Positions 32,084 through 41,700 are shown, counted from the first letter of the stretch. The stretch: DNA of 64,000 nt from Algoriphagus resistens (GCF_001442615.1 NZ_LMXN01000001.1:372001-436000), one strand, 5' to 3'. Translations and numbers: made by a program. The notes: a model not told the origin generated them from the letters alone.

Positions 32084-32734
32084 ATGCTGAAAGCCAATGG
32101 AATCCATAAATCCTATGGAACCCTCCAAGTATTAAAAGGTGTAGATCTAGAAATTTTAACTTCTGAAATTGTTTCGATAGTCGGTTCCTCGGGAGCTGGT
32201 AAAAGTACGTTACTTCATATTCTCGGGACATTGGACCAGCCTGACCGGGGATCTTTGGAGATGGATGGCAAAAAACTTCTTAATCTAAAAGGGGATGAAT
32301 TGGCCAAATTCCGAAATGAGCGCATTGGTTTTATTTTTCAGTTTCATAACCTGCTGCCCGAATTCACCGCTCAGGAAAATATCATGATTCCAGGATTGAT
32401 TGGAAAAACACCTCCTGAAAAACTTGCTAAAAAGTCAGGTGAACTGGCAGAGTTACTTGGTATTTCACATAGATTGGATCATAAACCTTCCACGCTATCC
32501 GGCGGAGAGCAGCAGAGAGTGGCCGTTGCAAGGGCTTTAATCAACAGTCCTGCAGTTGTGTTTGCAGATGAGCCAAGTGGCAATTTGGACACTCAAAATG
32601 CCAAAGGACTCCATGAGTTGTTTTTCACGCTCCGCAAAGAATTGGGACAGGCTTTCGTTATTGTCACACATAACGAGGAGCTTGCTGAAATGGCTGATCG
32701 TAAAGTGGTAATGCAGGACGGGTTGATTCTTTAA
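32084..32734 (+). CDS. lolD: ABC transporter ATP-binding protein (LolD/MacB type), 216 aa
   Basis: It powers an inner-membrane ABC complex, probably for lipoprotein release or an efflux of the MacB type. Walker A is GSSGAGKSTLL, the signature LSGGEQQRVAVARAL, Walker B VVFADEPSGNLD, and the H-loop VTHN. QFHNLLPEFTAQEN is typical of LolD-like proteins. No partner permease is adjacent, so LolD versus another member of the family is not certain. Confidence 0.85.
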   Translation: MLKANGIHKSYGTLQVLKGVDLEILTSEIVSIVGSSGAGKSTLLHILGTLDQPDRGSLEMDGKKLLNLKGDELAKFRNERIGFIFQFHNLLPEFTAQENIMIPGLIGKTPPEKLAKKSGELAELLGISHRLDHKPSTLSGGEQQRVAVARALINSPAVVFADEPSGNLDTQNAKGLHELFFTLRKELGQAFVIVTHNEELAEMADRKVVMQDGLIL

Positions 32735-32819
32735 AGAAAAAAACCTGGAAAGGGATGGCCGCAGTAGCCATACTGCTGGTTTTGGGCGAGTCCTAGCACG
32801 CACTTACGGGAGATTTTCG

Positions 32820-33269
32820 CTACTTCTCTAGACTCTTCAGCATTGCTTCTATATGTCCTTTTGACTCAAACATCTCCGAGAAGACCGCTTTTATCCTGTG
32901 TTCTTTATCAATCAGATAGGTAATACGCTTGGGCATTTTGATCAAAGGAATGAGTGCATCATAAGCTTTGCAGACTTCCCCCGATGGGTCAGAAAGAAGA
33001 TCAAATGGAAGCCCGTGTTCTTTTTTGAAACGCTCGTGAGTAGGTATATCGTCTTTGCTGATTCCGAACACAGGAATGTCCAGGTTCCGGAAAGCTTCAA
33101 ACTGGTCTCTGAACTCGCAGGCTTCCGCTGTGCATCCCCTGGTAAAATCCTTGGGATAAAAATAGAGGATGAAGGGTTTTTCCTTAAGATCCTTTGATGA
33201 ATCGATTGATTTTGCACCGGTGGATTTTAGATTAAATTCCGGTGCTGTAGTTCCTGTTTTCAATGCCAT
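32820..33269 (-). CDS. bcp: Peroxiredoxin, Bcp/PrxQ type, 149 aa
   Basis: A thiol peroxidase that reduces H2O2 and organic hydroperoxides with thioredoxin as donor. The active site PKDFTRGCTAEACEF carries the peroxidatic Cys46 with Pro39 and Thr43 in the PxxxTxxC motif, and resolving Cys51. The chain has no signal peptide, so it is cytoplasmic. Length is typical. Confidence 0.95.
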   Translation of the reverse strand: MALKTGTTAPEFNLKSTGAKSIDSSKDLKEKPFILYFYPKDFTRGCTAEACEFRDQFEAFRNLDIPVFGISKDDIPTHERFKKEHGLPFDLLSDPSGEVCKAYDALIPLIKMPKRITYLIDKEHRIKAVFSEMFESKGHIEAMLKSLEK

Positions 33270-33388
33270 AGCTACTAAAACCCAAGCCGTACCTAATGGT
33301 TCGCATGTGAGATTAGATTTTGTAAATTATTTTTGAACTAATGCGCTGGCAAATTCCTTAGAAAAGCATCACTCTGAACCTTATTATT

Positions 33389-34255
33389 TTGAAGATTAAC
33401 AGTGTCCAGGCCATGCTTTTGGCAGGAATATTTTTCGCTCTGATGAATGTCTCAGTCAAATTCATTCCCCATATTCCTGCCATAGAAATAATAGTTTTCA
33501 GGTCAATATTCTCATTGGTTTTTAGCTATTTGGTCTTAAAAAAGCAAAAAGTAAATGTCTTTGGGAACAACAAAAAATGGCTGATCATCCGGGGTGTGGT
33601 AGGCTCGATCGGGTTGATTTCTTTTTTTTATACACTTCAGAATATACCCTTGGCCAGTGCGGTCACGATTCAGTATCTGTCTCCGATTTTCACCACGATC
33701 TTCGGTGTTTTTCTGTTGAAGGAAAAAGTAAAGCCAATTCAGTTCTTTTTCTTTGCGATTTCTTTTGGAGGGGTATTGGTCATCCAGGGAGTTGATACAC
33801 GGGTAGATATGTTCTGGGCTACCATAGGGATTATTTCAGCTGTTTTCTCCGGGTTGGCCTACAACGTGATCCGTAAGCTCAAGAACACAGAACATCCCTT
33901 GGTCATTATATTCTATTTTCCCTTGGTTACGCTGCCGTTTGCACTCATTGTCTCAGCCTTTGGATGGGTAAATCCTGTGGGACTGGACTGGGGGATTTTA
34001 CTGTTCATAGGTTTCTGCACACAGACTGCACAGTATTTCCTGACAATTGCCTACCAAAACGCAAACGTATCTAAAATTGCCAGCCTTACTTACATAGGGA
34101 TAGTATATGCATTGATTTTTGGTTTCTTCTTCTTTGAGGAGACTTTCAATGCCTTGGTTTATATCGGGATGGGATTGGTGTTGCTAGGAATTTTACTGAA
34201 TATGCGGGTAAAGCAAGTTTCACAACAAATTGGACAGGAATCTAAATCAGGTTAA
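33389..34255 (+). CDS. EamA-type drug/metabolite transporter, 288 aa
   Basis: A ten-helix inner-membrane permease of the DMT family with two EamA halves. Hydrophobic helices recur throughout, with characteristic SxxRxxFSLVFSYLVL and ASAVTIQYLSPIFTTIFGVFLLKE at the end of the first half and FFFFEETFNALVYIGMGLVLLGILL at the end of the second. The frame opens with TTG at 33389; ATG 33413 is an alternative and shortens it by 8 residues. Substrate unknown. It precedes the NAD-salvage genes without evident functional link. Confidence 0.9.
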   Translation: MKINSVQAMLLAGIFFALMNVSVKFIPHIPAIEIIVFRSIFSLVFSYLVLKKQKVNVFGNNKKWLIIRGVVGSIGLISFFYTLQNIPLASAVTIQYLSPIFTTIFGVFLLKEKVKPIQFFFFAISFGGVLVIQGVDTRVDMFWATIGIISAVFSGLAYNVIRKLKNTEHPLVIIFYFPLVTLPFALIVSAFGWVNPVGLDWGILLFIGFCTQTAQYFLTIAYQNANVSKIASLTYIGIVYALIFGFFFFEETFNALVYIGMGLVLLGILLNMRVKQVSQQIGQESKSG

Positions 34256-34280
34256 TTTAGAATCAGGCTACAAACGAAAA

Positions 34281-35777
34281 ATGAAAATCACTAAAGACTT
34301 ATACAAAGGATCATTGGCTCTTCTTACAGATTTTTATCAGCTGACGATGGCTTATGCGTACTGGAAATCAGGAAAAGGCGAGCAGGAAGCCGTGTTCAAT
34401 CTGTTCTTCCGCAAGCATCCTTTTCAGGGCGGTTTTACCCTGGCCGCAGGTTTGGATTATATAGTGGATTATTGCAAAAACTTCAAATTCAGCGAAGGAG
34501 ATATAGGCTATTTGGCTACCATGAAGGGGAAAGATGGCCTGCCGGTTTTTGCAAAGGGATTTTTGGATTACCTCCGGGACATGAAGTTCAGCTGCGACAT
34601 AGACGCTGTGGAGGAAGGAACCGTGGTTTTTCCCAATACTCCCCTGGTGCGTGTGAAGGGGCCTTTGATCCAGTGCCAGTTGCTGGAGACACCACTTCTG
34701 AATAGCATCAATTTTCAAAGTCTGATTGCTACTAAGGCTGCCCGGATCAACATAGCCGCGCAGGGTGAGCCTATATTGGAATTCGGACTTCGCCGTGCGC
34801 AGGGAATTGATGGCGGACTGGCAGCCTCAAGAGCCGCATATATTGGAGGATGCACTTCTACCAGTAATGTCATGGCAGGAAAGCTTTTTGGAATACCAGT
34901 ATCAGGCACGCATGCACATAGCTGGATTATGTCCTTCGAGACAGAAATTGAGGCCTTCGAGGCCTACGCTGATGCTTTCCCGGATCAATCCATTTTCCTG
35001 GTCGATACGTACGATACCATCAATGGGATTAAGAATGCCATTACGGTAGGAAATGCACTGCGGAGCAAGGGAAAGGAAATGGCAGGTATCCGGATAGACT
35101 CGGGAGATTTGGCCTATTACAGTAATGTGGCCAGAGAGATGCTGGATGAAGCAGGCTTTCCTGATGCTAAAATTGTAGCCTCGAATGATCTGGATGAGCA
35201 TATTATTACTTCGTTGAAAGGTCAGGAGGCATCTATCAATGTATGGGGAGTAGGGACAAAGCTGGTGACAGCATTTGATCAGCCGGCACTCGGAGGAGTA
35301 TATAAATTGTCTGCTATCCGGGATGGAAATGGAAATTGGGTACCAAAGATCAAGCTTTCCCAGCAATCCCTGAAAATCAATATTCCCGGATTGCATACGG
35401 TAAAAAGATATTTCTCCAAAGGCAAAGCTATTGCAGATATGATTTATCTTGAATCCCAAGAATTAAATCCCCATGCAGCATTGATCATAGACCCAAATGA
35501 CCCTACCAGAAGGAAGCGCATGATGCCGGCATACTATCAGGAAGAGATTTTATTGAAACCTATTTTTAAAAAGGGGAAGCTGATATACAAGTTACCTACG
35601 CTTGTTGAGATCAGAGAGCGGGTGCAAAATCAGCTGAATAGCTTGGATAAAACACATAAGAGACTGGTGAACCCCCATCTGTATCCAATCGGTTTGGAAG
35701 AAAATCTTCATCATCTAAGAATGGAGTTAGTACTCAAATCAAAACCTTCTTACAATGGCAATGAATCTGAAAAATAG
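34281..35777 (+). CDS. pncB: Nicotinate phosphoribosyltransferase, 498 aa
   Basis: It makes nicotinate mononucleotide from nicotinate and PRPP in NAD salvage (Preiss-Handler pathway). The ATG at 34281 begins MKITKDLYKGSLALLTDFYQ, the family N-terminus; a 17-codon upstream extension overlaps the transporter gene and is rejected. Family blocks include TDFYQLTMAYAY, EFGLRRAQG, SGTHAHSW and RIDSGDLAYYSN. It overlaps pncA by about 17-23 bp. Confidence 0.95.
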   Translation: MKITKDLYKGSLALLTDFYQLTMAYAYWKSGKGEQEAVFNLFFRKHPFQGGFTLAAGLDYIVDYCKNFKFSEGDIGYLATMKGKDGLPVFAKGFLDYLRDMKFSCDIDAVEEGTVVFPNTPLVRVKGPLIQCQLLETPLLNSINFQSLIATKAARINIAAQGEPILEFGLRRAQGIDGGLAASRAAYIGGCTSTSNVMAGKLFGIPVSGTHAHSWIMSFETEIEAFEAYADAFPDQSIFLVDTYDTINGIKNAITVGNALRSKGKEMAGIRIDSGDLAYYSNVAREMLDEAGFPDAKIVASNDLDEHIITSLKGQEASINVWGVGTKLVTAFDQPALGGVYKLSAIRDGNGNWVPKIKLSQQSLKINIPGLHTVKRYFSKGKAIADMIYLESQELNPHAALIIDPNDPTRRKRMMPAYYQEEILLKPIFKKGKLIYKLPTLVEIRERVQNQLNSLDKTHKRLVNPHLYPIGLEENLHHLRMELVLKSKPSYNGNESEK

Positions 35778-36390
35778 TGCACTACTGATAGTAGACGTCC
35801 AAAATGACTTTCTTCCAAGAGGTGCTTTGGCAGTGGATCATGGAGAGGAAATAATTCCGGTCATCAATGACTTGCAGGAGAAATTTGATTTTATAGTTGC
35901 TACGCAGGATTTTCATCCATCAGCTCACGGAAGCTTTGCAGCGAATCACGAAGGGAAAACCCCGGGTGAGGTAATTGAATGGAATGGTTTAGCTCAAATT
36001 CTCTGGCCTGTTCACTGCGTGCAGGGATCCGAAGGCGCTGAATTCCATGAGGAACTGAATCCAATCAAGTGGAAGGCAATTTTCCAAAAAGGGAAAAACC
36101 CTGAAGTGGACTCGTACTCGGGTTTCTTCGATAATGCCCGGAGAGAAGACACAGGACTTGGGGATTTTCTCCAAAACGAGGGAATAAAAAATGTCTTCGT
36201 TACGGGGCTTGCCCAGGATTATTGTGTGAAATTCACCGCCTTGGATTCTGTAAGTTTAGGATTCCAAACCTACCTGATCACGGATGCTACCAAAGCGGTG
36301 AATGTGAAAACGGAAGACGGTGAAAAGTCATTGGAAGAAATGCATAGTGCCGGAGTGATACTAATTGAAAGTTCAGCTATACTTGACTGA
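35755..36390 (+). CDS. pncA: Nicotinamidase, 211 aa
   Basis: It hydrolyses nicotinamide to nicotinate, feeding the adjacent pncB. The catalytic triad Asp14 (LIVDVQNDF), Lys110 (FQKG) and Cys155 (AQDYCVKFT) and the metal site Asp50-His52 (QDFHPSAH) and His86 are present. An alternative start is ATG 35761. It overlaps the end of pncB, suggesting coupled translation. The cytoplasmic NAD-salvage pair is a coherent unit. Confidence 0.95.
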   Translation: MAMNLKNSALLIVDVQNDFLPRGALAVDHGEEIIPVINDLQEKFDFIVATQDFHPSAHGSFAANHEGKTPGEVIEWNGLAQILWPVHCVQGSEGAEFHEELNPIKWKAIFQKGKNPEVDSYSGFFDNARREDTGLGDFLQNEGIKNVFVTGLAQDYCVKFTALDSVSLGFQTYLITDATKAVNVKTEDGEKSLEEMHSAGVILIESSAILD

Positions 36391-36392
36391 CC

Positions 36393-36908
36393 ATGTTTGA
36401 ATACAATTCAGAAAGGAATTATCCGACCGAAACTGAAAGTAGAGTTCTGATCAGGTTTCAGGATTGTGATCCACTTAGGCACCTGAACAACGCGAAGTAT
36501 TTCGATTACTTTTTCAATGCCAGAGAAGATCAGGTGCCCAAGCTTTATGGGGTAGAGATGATGGATTTCATCAAAAAGTACCAAGCCGCCTGGGTGATTT
36601 ATAACCACAACATTTCCTACGTCAAACCAGCTATGGTGGGAGAGTGGGTACGGATCAAGAGCCGGATCATCTGGCACAATCACAACACGGTGGTTATTGA
36701 GTATTACATGACCGATGATAATGAGACCCAATTGAAAACCCTGCTATGGTCCACCATGCGCTATGTGACACTTGCTGAAGGAAAATCTACATACCATACC
36801 GGAGCTGTAGATGAATTTCTGAGAGCGACATCGCTGAATCTTGATATTTCCGATGTCCAGGTGAAAGATCGGGTAAAATCACTTATCCAAGCACTTAAGA
36901 AGAGTTGA
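36393..36908 (+). CDS. Acyl-CoA thioesterase, 4HBT (hotdog) family, 171 aa
   Basis: A hotdog-fold thioesterase that cleaves acyl-CoA. The N-terminal VLIRFQDCDPLRHLNNAKYF carries the catalytic-type Asp in the D-x-D-x-x-x-H-x-N signature, followed by strands typical of the 4HBT fold (AWVIYNHNISYVKPA). The chain start two bases after pncA suggests the same operon. Substrate length unknown. No signal peptide. Confidence 0.85.
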   Translation: MFEYNSERNYPTETESRVLIRFQDCDPLRHLNNAKYFDYFFNAREDQVPKLYGVEMMDFIKKYQAAWVIYNHNISYVKPAMVGEWVRIKSRIIWHNHNTVVIEYYMTDDNETQLKTLLWSTMRYVTLAEGKSTYHTGAVDEFLRATSLNLDISDVQVKDRVKSLIQALKKS

Positions 36909-37284
36909 CATAAATCAAATTTATGTATCTCAGCGAACAAGACCTGTACAAAACCGTACAGATTTTTTATTCTTAAATTATTTGTTTCCAGGTACTTACA
37001 AAAAGTTGAAAAATTAATTTTTACTAACATTCATACTAAAGTGTAACCTGCACTTTCTATACATTCGCTCAAAACTGTTCGCACGTAATACAATTTTTCG
37101 GTAAACCGACCATTTTTCGAACAGATCTGCCTGGTAAACCGGGTAGGGTGCCAAATTATATTTTGTGTCAATGTTAATTTTTGTGAATTAAGAAATCCCA
37201 CAAGGGACCTTGAAATGGCCTTTTGGGCACACTTGGTACATGCTTAGCAAGAGGGGAAAGCATAACTCTAAACCAACAAATGTT
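36909..37284. other. Intergenic region (376 bp) with terminator and candidate 5' leader
   Basis: Apart from a terminator at 36944-36968 I see no gene. The rest is AT-rich and includes two GGTAAACCG copies near 37101 and 37133 and a G-rich stretch before the secreted protein. It may form its promoter and 5' leader; no riboswitch fold is recognised. Confidence 0.5.
36944..36968 (+). terminator. Terminator after thioesterase gene
   Basis: CTGTAC and GTACAG form a 6-bp stem with a 6-base loop, followed by ATTTTTTATT. Confidence 0.7.
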
Positions 37285-37872
37285 ATGAAAACCTTATTCA
37301 CTTTCGCACTGGCTGGACTTTTAGCGACCAGTACATTTGCATCCGTCGGACCAGAAGACTTGAAAGAAATGTCTACCGTACATGCTTCCTATAAAAAAAT
37401 AAGCGTACATCTTAAAGAAGGTGTCGGCAAGGCAAAAATTGCCATTTATGATATGAACGGGAAAAGACTCCACCAAAGATCAGTAAAGGCTAAAGAAGAT
37501 ATCCGCGTCCCCTATGATCTAAACAGCCTTCCTTGTGGTGAATACCAAGTCATGATTACAACAGATGAGGAGGAAGTAAGCTATATCGTAGAAACAGTCG
37601 AAAAAGTGGAGCCAGCTCCAGTAGTGTTGCCACTGATGGCTTATGGTAAAAAAATTGACAGCAATACTATTAATCTTCTGGTTGTAGGATTGGAGGAAGC
37701 TGGGGTAGAAGTCAAAATCAGAAAAGTTGCAGATGATAAACTTGTACATAAGGAAATGGTTGACCAGCCCGAAGGATTCCGCAAAAACTACAGATTGAAT
37801 GGAATCCAGGCAGAGGATGTTTATTTCGAAGTAACAGATGCAAAAGGCAGAAAGCGCACGATTTACATTTGA
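37285..37872 (+). CDS. Secreted beta-domain protein, 195 aa
   Basis: ATG 37285 begins MKTLFTFALAGLLATSTFAS, a classical signal peptide with cleavage likely after ATSTFA; a 25-codon upstream extension would hide it and is rejected. The mature part has two beta domains. The first contains KIAIYDMNGKRLHQRSV and CGEYQVMITTD, a strand pattern like type IX secretion C-terminal sorting domains, but it is internal rather than C-terminal here. It is probably periplasmic or surface-exposed; function unknown. Confidence 0.7.
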   Translation: MKTLFTFALAGLLATSTFASVGPEDLKEMSTVHASYKKISVHLKEGVGKAKIAIYDMNGKRLHQRSVKAKEDIRVPYDLNSLPCGEYQVMITTDEEEVSYIVETVEKVEPAPVVLPLMAYGKKIDSNTINLLVVGLEEAGVEVKIRKVADDKLVHKEMVDQPEGFRKNYRLNGIQAEDVYFEVTDAKGRKRTIYI

Positions 37873-37895
37873 ATTCTAAACCTATCTATTGCGCG

Positions 37896-37926
37896 AAAGC
37901 CCTGAATCGAATGATTTGGGGCTTTT
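37896..37926 (+). terminator. Terminator after secreted protein gene
   Basis: AAAGCCC and GGGCTTT form a 7-bp stem with a long loop, followed by T residues. The convergent glycohydrolase gene ends close by at 37944, so it may serve both strands. Confidence 0.65.
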
Positions 37927-37943
37927 TTACGTAGAGAGCTATG

Positions 37944-39188
37944 TTATTTCCCAAGCATATGGGCTGTCAGGTCGTTGGCGAGTTGTTCCAGATCTATGCC
38001 AAGCAGCGCTTTGTTTACGACGATAACTTTCTCCCTTTCCCTTATGGGCAATTGCTCAAATCCATAAAAAGCGCCCAGGATTGCACCAGCCACTGCTGCT
38101 GTGGTATCGTTGTCCCTCCCGTAATTGACCAGAAAAATGAGGGAGCCCATAAAGTCAAAATCAGAGTAAATCATAGCTGTGAGCGTCTGAAGCCATATCT
38201 CACCGGAATGAAACGGCATATCTTGCAGCTGCAGGTCCAGTTGCCCATAGGCAAACCTTAGTGCTTTACTATCAACTTGAAGTTGGTTTCCCAGGCTATC
38301 TTGTTTTGCTGATTCAGCAGAAATCCACAATGCATTTTTGAGAATAGTATGGGCAGTCCTTCCTACCAACCGACTTTCAAAGTAATTGGCCGGATCTAAT
38401 CTCAGGGATGCAAGTAAATCCTCTTTGGAGGCATTTGGTTTCATTCCAGCCGCTGTCATAGCTGCGGACTGAGCGGAAATATCTTTCGCATAGCCCAGAT
38501 CATAAATTGAAAGCTTATAGGCTTCAGCATATGCCTTTTCGGGATTTCCGGGAAAATATGAACCCAAAGAAGGTGAGTACAATAATCCTGCACACACCAT
38601 TTCTCCACCATAAAATTTCCCCAGAGAATCTGCATATCCTGTCAGGTTATTGTCAATATAAGGACGACTTACCTTAGCCCATTCCTGTAACCAGCCCATC
38701 TTAAGTGCCACTTGTTCAAAAGGTTTTGGGTCAGTGCTTTTTATCTCCTTAAATTCCTTCGTATAAGATTCATAGGTTTCAAAAACCTGCTCTGCAAAAT
38801 CTCTTGGATTCAATCCCTTGCTGGTTTGACTCAGTAGATAATTGGTAGTCAGTACCTTCCAGCGTGTATCGTCTGTAGTGCCTCCGCCAGGTAGATTGGC
38901 AGTCCAGATTCCTTCAGGGGATACTTCGCGGATCATGGAATCCAGGCTTTCCACAAACCCATATTCCAGTTTGATTGCTTCTCTAGACCACATCTCGGTA
39001 GGGGCTCCCATCGCGTCACCTATGGCAGACCCTACCAGCATGCCTAATAATTTGTCGTGGAGTTGTTTTTCTGTGAGCCCTAGTTCGGGGATTTCCTGAT
39101 CTGAAAAGTCGCTTGGAGAGGCAGGTTCTTTCGTGCTGCAAGCAGTATACATAAGCAGGATAAGCGCAAATAGATCGAGGTTTCTCAT
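37944..39188 (-). CDS. ADP-ribosylglycohydrolase-family lipoprotein, 414 aa
   Basis: It probably removes ADP-ribose from proteins or small molecules by hydrolysing the N-glycosidic bond. The lipobox LMYTAC places the lipid Cys at residue 17, so it should sit on an outer or periplasm-facing membrane, which is unusual for this family. The fold marks are GDAMGAP, the TTDDTRW metal-binding motif and the C-terminal NDTTAAVAGAILGAFYG. It overlaps the upstream kinase-like gene by 4 bp (ATGA). Catalytic assignment is by motif; the substrate is unknown. Confidence 0.88.
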   Translation of the reverse strand: MRNLDLFALILLMYTACSTKEPASPSDFSDQEIPELGLTEKQLHDKLLGMLVGSAIGDAMGAPTEMWSREAIKLEYGFVESLDSMIREVSPEGIWTANLPGGGTTDDTRWKVLTTNYLLSQTSKGLNPRDFAEQVFETYESYTKEFKEIKSTDPKPFEQVALKMGWLQEWAKVSRPYIDNNLTGYADSLGKFYGGEMVCAGLLYSPSLGSYFPGNPEKAYAEAYKLSIYDLGYAKDISAQSAAMTAAGMKPNASKEDLLASLRLDPANYFESRLVGRTAHTILKNALWISAESAKQDSLGNQLQVDSKALRFAYGQLDLQLQDMPFHSGEIWLQTLTAMIYSDFDFMGSLIFLVNYGRDNDTTAAVAGAILGAFYGFEQLPIREREKVIVVNKALLGIDLEQLANDLTAHMLGK

Positions 39189-40150
39189 TGTGATAAGATA
39201 AGCTTGCTGGCTTTATCCAGAAGTAATTCCTTCTCCTCCAAGGAGAGTGATACAGGAAGCTGTGCTATCCCAATTAGTCTCCTCATGATTTCCATTCCCT
39301 GATATGCCTTTACTAAACTCTCAGAATAGCTATATTTATACTGCTGCAAGAAATTGTCACGATTACTTGAATCTATTTTGGCCAAATCAAAATGGGCGAA
39401 AAGCACCCCCAAATCAAATTCACACTCACCCATATAGGAGAATTCCGTATCGATGATTTTTACTCCATCTTTAGTTCTGAGCCAGGCAGCAGGATGAAAA
39501 TCCCCGTGCAATAAAGTAGTACCATGTGATAAATACCGCTTGCCTAACAACTTTAAAGCTGATTTCAACGCTGGATTTGTTTTATACTTCAGACTTTTTT
39601 CTTGTAGACCAGGCTGAATAGCGTCTAAGTCAATTCCATTTTCTTCCATAAAGGGAAAGTGAAAAAGATGCTCATGGTTTAGCCTTTTCATTTCCTGATT
39701 GAGAGGAAAGTTACTTACTTCCAATTCATGCAAAGCATTTAAGTAACTGCTAATAGATTGAAGATCATTGGGATTCCACCTGCAGCCATGCGTATAAATG
39801 TCCGTGAAATCTGTTCCGTTTCCCAGGTCCTCTATAAGCAGGATGTGATGTTGCTGATCATAAAGAATCACCTTTGGGCTGTAGCTGCTGAGTATGTCGT
39901 CATCTTCAATAAGCTGGTAGTAACATAGTTCAATTTCTATTCTCTCGATGGGAGCTGGGATATGCGGGAATTTTCTAACAAAGGGTTTGGATTGCTTCAG
40001 GATGACTGACCTTAAGCTTGTCTTTACACGTAAAACCAGATTCATGTTACTTTCTCCCGCAGGTCCCATCGAAAGCACCTTTTCATTTTCTTCCCAGAAC
40101 GGGAGAGAATTGAGGGTGTCGAGGCTGGAATGCTCACTTAGATCAATCAT
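39185..40150 (-). CDS. APH/choline-kinase-like small-molecule kinase (MTR-kinase-like), 321 aa
   Basis: A protein-kinase-like fold phosphotransferase. The Brenner motif LLHGDFHPAAWLRT and the downstream IIDTEFSYMGECEFDLGV resemble methylthioribose kinase rather than aminoglycoside kinases; HGDFH carries the catalytic Asp and the DxE the metal residue. It may phosphorylate a sugar, nucleoside or choline-like compound. It is coupled to the glycohydrolase gene by overlap, so the two may act on one substrate. Substrate unproven. Confidence 0.75.
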   Translation of the reverse strand: MIDLSEHSSLDTLNSLPFWEENEKVLSMGPAGESNMNLVLRVKTSLRSVILKQSKPFVRKFPHIPAPIERIEIELCYYQLIEDDDILSSYSPKVILYDQQHHILLIEDLGNGTDFTDIYTHGCRWNPNDLQSISSYLNALHELEVSNFPLNQEMKRLNHEHLFHFPFMEENGIDLDAIQPGLQEKSLKYKTNPALKSALKLLGKRYLSHGTTLLHGDFHPAAWLRTKDGVKIIDTEFSYMGECEFDLGVLFAHFDLAKIDSSNRDNFLQQYKYSYSESLVKAYQGMEIMRRLIGIAQLPVSLSLEEKELLLDKASKLILSQ

Positions 40151-40323
40151 ATTGTTGAATTTAGGGATTGATTACCGAAACTGGAAATAAGTTCAAAGCT
40201 TAGGGCAGCTTTTGACATAAGTTTTGATGATGGGTAAGAAAAAGTCTTTTCGTCGATAAAATGAAAATGTAGCTGGTAAAAACACCTATTTTTGATTTGA
40301 ATTAAACCTTAAAATATAAGAAC

Positions 40324-41481
40324 ATGTTTGGACTACCCCGGACTTTTTTTACCGAAGAACACGAGCTTTTCAGAGCCAGTGTAAAGGATTTTATCGCAAA
40401 GGAAATAACGCCTTATAACTCACAATGGGAAAAAAATAAGATGGTATCCCGGGAAAGTTGGCTCAAACTCGGAGAAAAAGGATTTTTGGGGATACAGGCC
40501 CCAGAACATCTCGGCGGCCTGAATATACAGGATTTCCGTTATAATGCTGTTTTTATAGAAGAGCTTGGTCTGAGTGGTTGCTCCGGCCCAGCCATAGGAT
40601 ACCCGCTTCATAATGATATAGTGATGCCTTATATCCTGCACTATGGGACAGAAAAAGCGTTGGGAAAATATATCCCAAAGATGATCTCAGGGGAATATAT
40701 AGGAGCTGTAGCCATGACGGAACCAGGTGCTGGCAGCGATCTGCAGGGTATCCGCACGAGTGCGGTTGATCAGGGAGACCATTACTTGGTTAATGGAAGT
40801 AAAACGTTTATTTCGAATGGGTATTTATCTGATGTGGTGGTGGTTGCTGTGAAAACAGACCCTATGAAAGGTGCAAAGGGAATCAGTTTGCTTCTGCTGG
40901 ATAATAGCATGAAGGGTTTCACCAAAGGTCATCCGTTTGAAAAAGTGGGGCTGCATGCACAGGATACCTGTGAACTGTTTTTTGAAGACGTGAAAGTCCC
41001 TAAGGAAAACCTGCTTGGACAAGCAGGTGAAGGCTTTACCTACCTGATGAAGGAGTTAGCCCAGGAGCGGTTGGTGGTGGCGCTGGCCGCAGTAGCATTG
41101 GGAGAGTATATGCTTCAGGAGACTATCCAGTACGTGAAACAGCGAAAAGCTTTTAACCAGACGATTTCAGATTTTCAGAATACCCGGTTCAAACTGGCCG
41201 AAATGTGTGCTGCGCTTGAGCAAGGCAGAATTTATTGTGATTATTTGGTACAGCTTCATAATGAAGGCAAATTGGATTCGGCCATGGCATCGGCTGCAAA
41301 ATACAATATGACCGAACTGCAATGTAAAGTAGCTGATGAGTGTGTGCAGCTGCATGGTGGATATGGCTATATGTGGGATTATGGTGTGGCCAGAGCATAC
41401 GCAGATGCCAGAGTTCAGCGGATTTATGCAGGTACTAATGAAATAATGAAAGAACTGATTGCAAGAAAAATTTTGAAATAG
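40324..41481 (+). CDS. Acyl-CoA dehydrogenase, long-chain type, 385 aa
   Basis: A flavoprotein that introduces the alpha,beta double bond in fatty acyl-CoA. Family blocks are AVAMTEPGAGSDLQG and LHGGYGYMWDYGVAR. In medium-chain enzymes the catalytic Glu is in IYEGT near the C-terminus; here that position is Ala (IYAGTNE), and the Glu is likely E248 in helix G (LAQERLVVAL), as in long-chain and isovaleryl dehydrogenases. It lies near an acyl-CoA ligase gene, consistent with fatty acid use. Confidence 0.93.
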   Translation: MFGLPRTFFTEEHELFRASVKDFIAKEITPYNSQWEKNKMVSRESWLKLGEKGFLGIQAPEHLGGLNIQDFRYNAVFIEELGLSGCSGPAIGYPLHNDIVMPYILHYGTEKALGKYIPKMISGEYIGAVAMTEPGAGSDLQGIRTSAVDQGDHYLVNGSKTFISNGYLSDVVVVAVKTDPMKGAKGISLLLLDNSMKGFTKGHPFEKVGLHAQDTCELFFEDVKVPKENLLGQAGEGFTYLMKELAQERLVVALAAVALGEYMLQETIQYVKQRKAFNQTISDFQNTRFKLAEMCAALEQGRIYCDYLVQLHNEGKLDSAMASAAKYNMTELQCKVADECVQLHGGYGYMWDYGVARAYADARVQRIYAGTNEIMKELIARKILK

Positions 41482-41700
41482 AAAAGAAAACTTTTGACCT
41501 AAGCCAGGATTTTGATTAATTCAATAAAATTAAGCTGATACTCGCTTTTCTGGCGGTAATGAAATAAAACAGTATAAAATTTGATGAATAAGAACATTTA
41601 GACTGCTTCGGTCTTTCAGCCATTAAATCAAAGAAGATACGGCTGTTGGCATCATTGCGGACAATCATAAAAATCAATACACCCAACAATAACTCACATC

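Noticed and set aside
34902..35459. Minus-strand ORF of 185 codons opposite pncB
   Set aside because: Lies wholly inside the strongly identified pncB and has no recognisable pattern.
37285..37872. Type IX secretion C-terminal sorting domain in the secreted protein
   Set aside because: The YDMNGK-like block is internal, and the C-terminal residues do not give a clear sorting domain.
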